Below, in pieces: positions 49,501 to 63,215 of a stretch of DNA of 64,000 bases. The stretch is taken from NCBI GenBank assembly GCA_964035775.1, contig OZ038316.1, positions 3,000,420 to 3,064,419 of the forward strand, written 5' to 3'. Origin of the DNA: Osedax frankpressi (taxonomy: Eukaryota > Annelida > Polychaeta > Sabellida > Siboglinidae). Every line of letters starts with the position of its first letter. Position 1 is the first letter of the stretch. Under the pieces are notes generated by a model. The model saw only the letters and a list, made by a program, of their open reading frames with translations. It ran no database searches and was not told the origin of the DNA. The translations under genes were made by a program, and so were the position numbers.

Positions 49501-52500
49501 TACTACCCTCTAACTACACCCCTACTACCCTCTAACTACACCCCTACTACCCTCTAACTACACCCCTACTACCCTCTAACTACACCCCTACTACCCTCTA
49601 ACTACACCCCTACTACCCTCTAACTACACCCCTACTACCCTCTAACTACACCCCTACTACCCTCTAACTACACCCCTACTACCCTATAACTACACCCTAC
49701 TACCCTCTAACTACACACCTACTACCCTCTAACTACACCCCTACTACCCTCTAACTACACCCCTACTACCCTCTAACTACACCCCTACTACCCTCTAACT
49801 ACAACCTACTACCCTATAACTACACACCTACTACCCTCTAACTACACCCCTACTACCCTCTAACTACACCCCTACTACCCTCTAACTACACCCTACTACC
49901 CTCTAACTACACCCCTACTACCCTCTAACTACACCCCTACTACCCTCTAACTACACACCTACTACCCCCATAATACACCCCTACTACCCTCTAACTACAC
50001 CCCTACTACCCTCTAACTACACCCCTACTACCCTCTAACTACACCCCTACTACCCTCTAACTACACCCCTACTACCCTCTAACTACACCCCTACTACCCT
50101 CTAACTACACCCCTACTACCCTCTAACTACACCCCTACTACCCTCTAACTACACCCCTACTACCCTATAACTACACCCTACTACCCTCTAACTACACACC
50201 TACTACCCTCTAACTACCTTGTAACTACCCCCCTACTACTCTCTTACTACTACTCTTACTACACCCCTACTACCTTGTAACTACCCCCCTACTACCCTCT
50301 TACTACCTTATAACTACCCCCCTACTACCCTCTTACTACTACTCTTACTATACCCCTACTACCTTGTAACCACCCCCCTACTACCCCCCTACTACTCATA
50401 CTACCTTCTAACTACAGCCCTACTACATTCTAACTACTACTCTTACTACCTTCTAACTACTACTCATACTACCTTCTAACTACCCCCTACTACCTTCTAA
50501 CTACTACTCTTACTACCTTCTAACTACTACTCATACTACCTTCTAACTACACCCCTACTACCCTCTAACTACACCCCTACTACCCTCTAACTACACCCCT
50601 ACTACCCTCTAACTACACCCCTACTACCCTCTAACTACACCCCTACTACCCTCTAACTACACCCCTACTACCCTCTAACTACACCCCTACTACCCTCTAA
50701 CTACACCCCTACTACCCTCTAACTACACCCCTACTACCCTATAACTACACCCTACTACCCTCTAACTACACACCTACTACCCTCTAACTACACCCCTACT
50801 ACCCTCTAACTACACCCCTACTACCCTCTAACTACACCCCTACTACCCTCTAACTACAACCTACTACCCTATAACTACACACCTACTACCCTCTAACTAC
50901 ACCCCTACTACCCTCTAACTACACCCCTACTACCCTCTAACTACACCCTACTACCCTCTAACTACACCCCTACTACCCTCTAACTACACCCCTACTACCC
51001 TCTAACTACACACCTACTACCCCCATAATACACCCCTACTACCCTCTAACTACACCCCTACTACCCTCTAACTACACCCCTACTACCCTCTAACTACACC
51101 CCTACTACCCTCTAACTACACCCCTACTACCCTCTAACTACACCCCTACTACCCTCTAACTACACCCCTACTACCCTCTAACTACACCCCTACTACCCTA
51201 TAACTACACCCTACTACCCTCTAACTACACACCTACTACCCTCTAACTACCTTGTAACTACCCCCCTACTACTCTCTTACTACTACTCTTACTACACCCC
51301 TACTACCTTGTAACTACCCCCCTACTACCCTCTTACTACCTTATAACTACCCCCCTACTACCCTCTTACTACTACTCTTACTATACCCCTACTACCTTGT
51401 AACCACCCCCCTACTACCCCCCTACTACTCATACTACCTTCTAACTACAGCCCTACTACATTCTAACTACTACTCTTACTACCTTCTAACTACTACTCAT
51501 ACTACCTTCTAACTACCCCCTACTACCTTCTAACTACTACTCTTACTACCTTCTAACTACTACTCATACTACCTTCTAACTACCCCCTACTACCTTCTAA
51601 CTACATCCCTATTATCCTCTAACTACTACTCATACTACCTTCTAACTACACCCTACTACCTTCTAACTACTACTCTTACTACCTTCTAACTACTACTCAT
51701 ACTACCTTCTAACTACCCCCTACTACCTTCTAACTACTACTCTTACTACCTTCTAACTACTACTCATACTACCTTCTAACTACCCCCTACTACCTTCTAA
51801 CTACATCCCTATTATCCTCTAACTACTACTCATACTACCTTCTAACTACAGCCCTACTACCTTCTAACTACTACTGTTACTACCTTCTAACTACATCCCT
51901 ATTACCCTCTAACTACTACTGTTACTACCTTCTAACTACATCCCTATTATCCTCTAATTACTACTCATACTACCTTCTAACTACACCCCTATTACCCTCT
52001 TACCACTACTCTTACTAACTTGTAACTACACCCCTACTAATTTCTAACTACACTTTTATTACACTCTAACTACACCCCTACTACCCTTACTACTTTTTAT
52101 ATACAAGAGTGGGTCTAAAAAGGTATTCATTGGGTATATAGTGGGTATAAGTAGTTAGTAAAGTAGATAAAAAGGTGTAAAGAGGGTTAAAGTGGGTGTT
52201 TAGTAGTTGTAGTGAGTAAGGTAGGTGTAAATAGGGTGTAAGGTTGGTGTAAGGTAGGTAAGGTATAAGGGTGTAAGGATATAAAAGGGTATAAAGTGTG
52301 TCTGAAGAGGGTGTAAAATGTGTATAATGTGGGTGTGAAGTGCGTGTAATGTGGGTGTAAAGAGGGTGTAAGGGAGTAAGGTGGGTGTAAAGAAGGTAAA
52401 GGTGTGTGTAAAGAAGGTGTATCACAGCTTACCTTGGCATACTGTGAGTATTTATTCTCAATTCCATAGATCTCCTGTAACAGATAAGTAAGTCCGTCTA

Positions 52501-55500
52501 TACATTGCTTTTGTTTCAAGGTCTTCAGCATATAGGCATGCGATGAAACTCTCTCCAACACACAGAAAGTGGAGTGGGAGTGATGGGGGTGGTCTGGGGG
52601 AGGAGGGGTGGGGTGAAGGGAGTGGGAGTGGAGGTGGTCTGGAGGAGGAGGGGTGGGATGAGGGTAGTGGGGGTGGAGGTGGTCTGAGGGAGGAGGGGTG
52701 GGAGTAGTGGGGCTGGTCTGGGGGAGGAGGGGTGGGGTGAAGGGAGTGGGGGTGGAGATGGTCTGGGGGAGGAGGGGTGGGATGAAGGGAGTGGGAGTGG
52801 AGATGGTCTGGGGGAGGAGGGGTGGGATGAAGGGAGTGGTGGGGGTGGTCTGGGGGAGGAGGGGTGGGATGAGGGTAGTGGGGGTGGAGGTGGTCTGGGG
52901 GAGTGGGAGTGGTGGGGGTGGTCTGGGGGAGGAGGGGTGGGGTGAAGGGAGTGGGGTGGGGGTGGTCTGGGGGAGGAGGGGTGGGAGTGGTGGGGGTGGT
53001 CTGGGGGAGGAGGGGTGGGATGAGTGGGGCTGGTCTGGGGGAGGAGGGGTGGGATGATGGTAGTGGGGGTGGAGGTGGTCTGGGGGAGGAGGGTGGGATG
53101 AGGGTAGTGGGGGTGGAGATGGTCTGGGGGAGGGGGAGTGGGATGAGGGTAGTGGGGGTGGAGGTGGTCTGGGGGAGGAGGGGTGGGATGAAGGGAGTGG
53201 GGGTGGGATGAAGGGAGTGGGGGTGGAGATGGTCTGGAGGAGGAGGGGTGGGATGAGGGTAGTGGGGGTGGAGGTGGTCTGGGGGAGGAGGGGTGGGAGT
53301 AGTGGGGCTGGTCTGGGGGAGGAGGGGTGGGATGAGGGTAGTGGGGGTGGGGGTGGTCTGGGGGAGGAGGGGTGGGAGTACTGGGGCTGGTCTGGGAAAG
53401 GAGGGGTGGGATGAGGGTAGTGGGGGTGGGGGTGGTCTGGGGAGGAGGGGTGGGATGAGGGTGGTCTGGGGTGAGGGGGAGTGGGAGTAGTGGGGCTGGT
53501 CTGGGGGAGGAGGGGTGGGATGAGGGTAGTGGGGATGGGGTGGTCTGGGGGAGAAGGGGTGGATGAGTATAGTGGAGGTGGGGGTGGTCTGGGGGAGTGG
53601 GAGTAGTAGGGCTGGTCTGGAGAGGAGGGGATATGTCTGGAGATGAGGGGTAGTCCCCATCCGGTGGAGTGAGGTGAGTGGGACTGATGGGGGTGTTCTG
53701 GGGGGTGAGGGTGGGGTTTAGGTAGAATTAACAGAACTTAAAGAAGATGTAAAAGAGGAGAAAGAAATAGATACTGTTGAGACCAATAAAGTAGGGCCTA
53801 TAAGATGGGGCTACTAGTGGGGCCTACAGATGGGGCAAGTGTGGTTCAATAGACCAAATATACTAACTTGTATCATCGGAGACACAGTGTATTACAATAG
53901 GAAGAGATTCTTTTTCTGAATTGTACAACCACTGAAATAGAAAATACTATTATTTGTAACTTTAATGTTTTATATAAATATTGGAATCTCTTGTTTAAAC
54001 TTATTGTTTAAACCTTTTGTTTAAATCAATTGTATAAATATATTGTTTAAACTTATTGTCTAAACTTATTGTTTAAATTAGTTATTTAAATATATTGTTT
54101 AAACTTATTGTTTAAATTTATTGTTTAAACCTATTGTTTAAACCTATTGTTTAAACCTATTGTTTAAACCTATTGTTTAAACTTATTGTTTAAACTTATT
54201 GTCTAAACCTATTGTTTAAATTAATTATTTAAATATATTGTTTAAACTTATTGTTTAAACTTATTGTATAAATCAATTGTATAAATATATTGTTTAAACT
54301 TATTGTTTAAACTTATTGTTTAAACTTATTGTCTAAACCTATTGTTTAAATTAATTATTTAAATATATTGTTTAAACTTATTGTTTAAACTTATTGTATA
54401 AATCAATTGTATAAATATATTGTTTAAACTTATTGTTTAAACTTATTGTTTAAACTTATTGTCTAAACCTATTGTTTAAATTAATTATTTAAATATATTG
54501 TTTAAACTTATTGTTTAAACTTATTGTCTAAACTTATTGTTTAAATTAATTATTTAAATATATTGTTTAAACTTATTGTTTAAATTTATTGTTTAAACCT
54601 ATTGTTTAAACCTATTGTTTAAACCTATTGTTTAAACCTAATAAACTTATTGTTTATAGCTATTGTTCCTCGTACTAACATCTTCGTCTGGGTATTTGGA
54701 AGGTTCCAACACATGCGAAGGCTGACAGAATACTTGATCTGAACCCTTTTTGTAACGATAAGAGATAGAGGTCATCTCCGAAATTTTAGGGGTATAGCTG
54801 TAGGGTCAGAGTTCAGGGGTTATATATGTAGTAGTATTAGGTGTATAATTGTAGGGACAGGGATTATATATGTAGTAGTGTTAGGGGTATAGCTGTAGGG
54901 TCAGGTGTTATATATATAGTAGTGTTAGGGGTATAGCTGTAGGGGCATGGATTATATACGTAGAGCAAAGTTATGGGTAAAGATACGACGCATAGGGATG
55001 AGGCAGTGGGTTAGTGTTGTAGTAGCAAGCTGTGGGGTACGACAATGGGTGGAGATTTGTGTGCGTGACCTAAAAGGTGATTACGTAACCTGATGGCTTC
55101 GTTATTACATTCTTCGCTGGCGAAATAGTAAATCTTGATGATGCAATCAATATCGGCATCGAAAGTGAATTCAATATTGTAGGCTGTAGTAGGAACTGGC
55201 TGTGGCTGGAGGTTATAGAGGTTATAGAGGTGAGTCTCGACCAGTAAGGTAATTTAAGTGATTTACAACGTTGGCATAGAGTATTTAGAGTATCTAGTGT
55301 ATCTAGATTATTTAGAATATTCAGAGTATCTAGATTATTTAGAGTTTTAGAGTATTTAGAGTATTTAGAATATCTAGAATATCTAGAGTATTTAGAGTTT
55401 TAGAGTATCTAAATTATTTAGAATATCTAGAGTATTTAGAGTTTTAGAGTATCTAGATTATTTAGAGAATTTAGAGTATTTAGAGTATTTAGAGTATTTA

Positions 55501-57525
55501 GAGTATTTAGAGTATTGGTAAAGAGATGGTATCCATTATAATATCTATATGTGTCATAATCAGGTAAAGGCTTATTTATGAAATCAGAAAAGAGAAATGA
55601 ATAATATGACAGTATATGTAATTCTGATATAATAAGAATGTTCACAATGTAGAAACTCGAAAAGTTCTAGAATAGTTCCTCATATAATATAATTCATTTA
55701 CTAAGAATATTTATAAAAAGTCTTTGCTTGAAAAGAAAATTGATTTTATTTATACATTTTTTTTCCAAAAATTCTTGCTTTTAACATTTATTCATAAAAT
55801 TATGCTTATTAATAACTTAAGATTAACTTGATTTTCAAGAGAATATTGATTACAAAATAGACAAACACAAATATTTAATGAGTGTTAAAAATTTGTAAAA
55901 TTTGAAGTAAATCTGTTAAATAACATAAATTAGGTGAGATTTTAAAGTAAATGCATATATATTCGCAATAGTTTAAAATGAAATATATATATTTTATAGA
56001 CAAACACGTCTTTAAAGTGAATTAGCTCTTCAAACATCCTCTAATCGCAATCGACCAACTGCGTAGTGCGAGCAAATTGAAATTAGAGCAATACTTCGCA
56101 AATTCGTTTTCGTTTAGTTAACGGACCGTAATAACTTCCTTGTTGGGCTTTACATCGGCCAAAAGAATTTCGGCGGCAGGCGCAACTGTATTTGCGAGGT
56201 TCGCAGAGTTCAGAGGTCGAGTTCGAGCGGTGTCTCCCCCGGCAGCAGAGATGGATTTCTGCAGTCGATGGCGACGCATTAGATTTATGTTAGGGAGGCT
56301 TCAAATGAATATTGGAGTAAAGAACATGCGAGAAATTTAAGTAGAAATAATAAAAGTTGATGATTATTATTAATTGATATTAATAATTGAATTTAGCATT
56401 ATAACAATTATAAAAATCATTATTTAGTTAAGGAATAAGAAAGAGTTGTTTTCATTGTGAAGTTGGTGAGAGTGTTGTCGTGCATATTCGAATGACCTGC
56501 GAATCCGGGCCAGGGGTCGGGCAGGGTTCAACTCGGCTCTTTTGGACATCGCTAGCCGGAGAGCGAATCAATCTGATTGAGTCCTTGCGAATATTCAGGA
56601 GACTTTTGAGAGTCAACGTGGGCTCTCCGGTCTGCGGGACCGGGTATGGGAACTGCGGAGGTCAATGGGTGTAGAGATTAAGTCAGATGGGTGGATTTAA
56701 GAATACATTTATAAATATTGAATCTGGATTTATTACCGATAAATTATTATATAACAAGCTAAGTTAAAAATATTGCCAAGTCAGATGAAAATAAAAATAC
56801 CTGAGATGGTCTATTACCAAGAAAATTCAAATCATTATTTTCTCCGAAAAGATAGATTTCTGGTTGAACTGTTTCAAATCTTTCTCCGCCCATTATGAAG
56901 TGACTTCCGAAATAGCATCCTAAATTATACATCGATAAATGGGATAATTAAGTAAAAAATATGTTTTAATAAATGTATACAAAATTGATAAATGATAATA
57001 TACATAGATGCTCTGCTAAAAAAAACTAATTATTTAAAAAAGATATGGGTATAAATTAATTTATTAAGTAATAAATATTTATACACTTTATAATATAGTA
57101 TATGTAATATTTCCTATTATGAATATTATATTTAATAAGTTATTATATTATAAAAATATATATAGAAAAAGTGGATATTTAATATGTAAAATTAATCTAT
57201 ATCTTTATATATTATAACACTATATGTATAGATTATTACACAATATGTAATATATGTATTAAGGATGGTAACTTAATTTATAATAATTACTTGTTTTAAA
57301 TTTGAGTATTGTGTATACTTGAAGGCAAGAAATATAGCAAAAATTTTTGCATGTTATTATTTTTGAATGTTAATCTAATTAAATTACGTTTTTTAAATAA
57401 TAAAAATAGCAATTATTATAATTATATCGTAACTTACCAGATTTCGGTGGATAATGAAATGCGTTATTTGAAGATAAATCGAGTTCTTCAACTCCCCCAC
57501 TTCGCCGCGATATGTAATTTCCCAT
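37556..57525 (-). CDS. MGRN1: Mahogunin-type RING E3 ubiquitin ligase, 15 coding exons
   Basis: Exons: 57525-57438, 56919-56801, 56652-56497, 56258-56136, 55205-55090, 54797-54680, 53931-53868, 52593-52433, 46032-45914, 41829-41706, 39814-39614, 38748-38614, 38478-38395, 38193-38160, 37719-37556. All are GT..AG and sum to 1806 bases, 601 residues. MGN start fits N-myristoylation. Family blocks: HFIMGGERFE, YLFGENNDLNFLGNRPSQ, LKSLLNIRKDSIRLIR, YNIEFTFDADI, ISYTPKISEMTSISYRYKKG, LKQKQCIDGLTYLLQEIYGI. The RING finger (C326, C329, C341, H343, C347, C350, C361, C364) includes FRDTLILPCRHLCLCHSCAD and NCPICRSPFRALLQIRAL. GYEAISLIEALNG follows. Mahogunin ligases ubiquitinate targets such as TSG101 and melanocortin receptors; I see no PSAP/PTAP tetrapeptide for TSG101 binding. 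The tail beyond about residue 465 is poorly conserved; exons 12-15 rest on phase and splice signals. Confidence 0.96.
37800..38062. repeat. Purine tract GGGA/GAGG, MGRN1 intron 14
   Basis: GGAGGGAGGGAGGGAG-type tract, pyrimidine-rich in MGRN1 sense, about 80 bases upstream of the acceptor at 37,720. Frames across it (serine/proline/leucine) are artefacts. Confidence 0.93.
39818..41697. repeat. 11-bp satellite array TGAGGTAGTAG, filling MGRN1 intron 10
   Basis: About 170 units of the same 11-bp sequence as at 6770-11,045, with the same orientation relative to transcription (sense CTACTACCTCA). Intron 10 (41705-39815) starts GTTAGTGATACTACTACC and ends ACTACTACCTCAG, so array runs from 9 bases after the donor to the acceptor. 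Higher-order copies are visible, for example 39,835-40,020 against 40,045-40,210. Confidence 0.97.
41840..44460. other. MGRN1 intron 9, AT-rich part
   Basis: No exon recognised. It contains a duplicated segment near 43,545-43,600 and 43,610-43,670 (ATTTTGTTTAGTATGTATCA copies), a 16-bp perfect palindrome TGTCCACGCGTGGACA at 44,123-44,138, and a small GTACAC-type element at 41,910-41,932. Confidence 0.6.
44465..45092. repeat. GC-rich minisatellite, 34-bp and 28-bp unit versions
   Basis: About 21 units in two interleaved forms: GAGTGTAACCCAGGTGACCT plus CTTGGCTAGCCCCC, and a shorter form with (G/A)TGACAGGTGACC. Each contains CAGGTG (E-box) and AGGTGACCT, a palindromic pair of AGGTCA-like half sites. 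It is the most GC-rich stretch of MGRN1 intron 9. Confidence 0.95.
45694..45906. repeat. GTGTACTGTGTACAGTGTAC array
   Basis: Units of 9-10 bp, self-complementary in part. It ends 7-8 bases from the GTTTAT donor of MGRN1 exon 9 (45,914), so the RING exon is flanked by arrays on both sides. Overlapping frames (CTVY repeats) are artefacts. Confidence 0.93.
46036..46490. repeat. Minisatellite GGTTAGGGGAGAGTGGG, MGRN1 intron 8 acceptor side
   Basis: About 25 irregular 17-18-bp units. The sense strand is CCCACTCTCCCCTAACC, with a CTAAC branch-point-like core in a pyrimidine tract, and the array runs into the acceptor CCCCCTAG of exon 9 (46,032). Confidence 0.93.
46754..47044 (-). CDS. Candidate 96-residue ORF within MGRN1 intron 8 (uncertain)
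   Basis: An uninterrupted frame of non-repetitive, base-balanced sequence in an AT-rich intron. The start MGPWSITVRNRSIIV leads into a hydrophobic stretch (IIVCLIYVSFYCL), then a cysteine-containing segment (NCNVDCVVYL, GGHYSSGQCGF). A strong hairpin (stem AACTTCCCTGT/ACAGGGAAGTT, loop CTTTT, 46,716-46,742) lies just past its stop. It has no recognised family and could be chance or part of an insertion. Confidence 0.2.
   Translation of the reverse strand: MGPWSITVRNRSIIVCLIYVSFYCLKSRYRGRSIYMAVNCNVDCVVYLTIQVVGHTLQLSGGHYSSGQCGFSVNDINNKNSAVCSNNKIREVNCIF
47120..49290. other. MGRN1 intron 8, AT-rich part
   Basis: No exon recognised. A GTACAC-type palindrome cluster lies at 48,168-48,246, and TTGTAAGTTA repeats lie near 49,140-49,200. 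Confidence 0.6.
49298..52085. repeat. 22-bp satellite array in MGRN1 intron 8
   Basis: The unit is CTACCCTCTAACTACACCCC plus TA. Homogeneous stretches (49,298-50,210 and 50,545-51,240) alternate with degenerate ones (CTACTACTCTTACTAC, 50,215-50,540 and 51,245-52,085). Landmarks recur exactly 1033 bp apart (50,221/51,254; 50,341/51,374), showing a block duplication. The MGRN1 sense strand is GGGTAGTAGGGGTGTAGTTA. Confidence 0.96.
52095..52425. repeat. Degenerate GGTGTAAAG/GGGTGTAAA repeat next to the MGRN1 exon 8 donor
   Basis: Irregular 10-14-bp units (sense TTTACACC, CTTTACACCC). It begins about 8 bases from the GTAAGC donor of exon 8 (52,433), so exon 8 has an array on each side. Confidence 0.85.
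52594..53700. repeat. G-rich minisatellite in MGRN1 intron 7, containing acceptor copies
   Basis: Units of about 34-46 bp built from GGTCTGGGGGAGGAGGGGTG, GGATGAGGGTAGTGGGGGTG and variants. In MGRN1 sense each unit contains CCTCCTCCCCCAGACCACC, and the last is the acceptor of exon 8 (CCCCCAG, then ACCACC). The 400-residue proline-rich frame across it is an artefact. Confidence 0.96.
53960..54655. repeat. 13-bp repeat TTGTTTAAACCTA in MGRN1 intron 6
   Basis: About 50 units with TTGTTTAAACTTA variants and a higher-order block of about 122 bp (ATTATTTAAATATATTG landmarks). Many units hold the palindrome GTTTAAAC. It fills intron 6 to within about 25 bases of the exon 6 donor and 25-30 bases of the exon 7 acceptor. 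Confidence 0.94.
54785..54962. repeat. Tandem copies of the MGRN1 exon 6 acceptor
   Basis: Four copies of TTAGGGGTATAGCTGTAGGG (about 54,786, 54,838, 54,879 and 54,926). In sense this is CCCTACAG followed by CTATACCCCTAA. The first is the real exon 6 start (YTPK); the others are intronic duplicates of the splice site plus the first codons. Confidence 0.85.
55209..55520. repeat. Short repeats upstream of MGRN1 exon 5
   Basis: A tandem GGTTATAGA pair at 55,211-55,230 directly at the exon 5 acceptor, then irregular AGAGTATTTAGAGTATCTAG repeats at 55,270-55,515. Confidence 0.85.
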
Positions 57526-57969
57526 ATCGATATAATTGATTAAACTTATTTTGACATTATAAAAAAATTATCGTATTATTGTTATATCGTAGAATCTGTG
57601 AAAAATAATAAATTATATTGGTGGAATAGCGTAAATATTTACAATATCAGATATTATATATTCATAATACTAAGTATTTGCCCTATTTTAAATAATTAAA
57701 TATGTTTATTTACAAAATTCAAATCATATTATAATAGAAAATATATATTAATACTATTGTGATAATAACTTATGAAATGAATATGAATAGGCTGAATAAT
57801 ATGATATAATCTATTAGAAAGTTCGATTGATGGAAGAGCCAATGTTATTGTCTGAGAAAAGTAGGTCGCTGATAAACCAATAGAAAAATAGTATTCAATT
57901 CTGACTTGTTTTGATTATTCTTCTACACAATAATTTATTTTGATAAATATTTTACAATAAAATCATAAC
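57526..57969. promoter_or_regulatory. Bidirectional promoter region between MGRN1 and UBALD
   Basis: The start codons of MGRN1 (minus, 57,525) and UBALD (plus, 57,970) are 444 bp apart and divergent. Two CCAAT boxes lie at 57,839-57,843 and 57,877-57,881, 38 bp apart, on the UBALD side. No clear TATA box can be told apart from the AT-rich background. Confidence 0.6.
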
Positions 57970-62600
<4,631 letters not shown>

Positions 62601-62735
62601 TCTCGGCAGACCCGTATTCTATTAAGCCCCACCTCTCCACTGCGAAATACCTTGTCACTTCCTGTACTTCAGTCCGATTAGGCTAAAGTTCTTCTATAAA
62701 CTCATGTTATATCTCAAAAAAACAAATTCTCGGCT

Positions 62736-63215
62736 ATGATAGAAACCCATACTTCAGGTGAATCGTTTTGTATTACTCAATCTGTCGAAGCCACGCCCCT
62801 TGACACGCCTCTACCACAAACTAATACTGGTAAGTCGACGCCCACTCCAAAATGATTCTATAGAAATCTGTTTTCAGTCATTATTACTATTTGATATGTT
62901 GCTGAATAAATTTCGCAGCTAGATATCTCATCACATATATATTAGTGTCTATTATTTATTTCAGATTACTTATTCTTACTACTTATTCTTGTTACATGAT
63001 TTTTTTATATGCCGCATATAATAACATATAATATATATATATGTATAATATATATAATATATATGTACATTCAAATGTTTTGTTAAAAATAAATACCAAA
63101 AATCAATTATTTTAAAATATTTATTTATTTAAATATAAATGTGAAAAGGAAGGACTTTTAATATCTTCCTCTTTTAGCTGCGGAGGGAAAAATGAATATT
63201 AGTTTAGAAATATAA
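62736..63215 (+). CDS. Candidate two-exon small ORF downstream of UBALD (uncertain)
   Basis: ATG at 62,736 opens a 31-codon frame (MIETHTSGESFCITQSVEAT onward, PLDTPLPQTNT) that ends at a consensus GTAAGT donor (62,829). A CTTTTAG acceptor at 63,177 gives a phase-matched second exon (AAEGKMNISLEI, stop at 63,213-63,215), 43 residues in all. It may instead be an alternative part of the UBALD 3' region. No family recognised. Confidence 0.25.

Noticed and set aside
52458-53660. 400-residue proline-rich frame on the minus strand
   Set aside because: Runs through the intron 7 array and enters exon 8 in the wrong frame relative to the conserved MGRN1 sequence.
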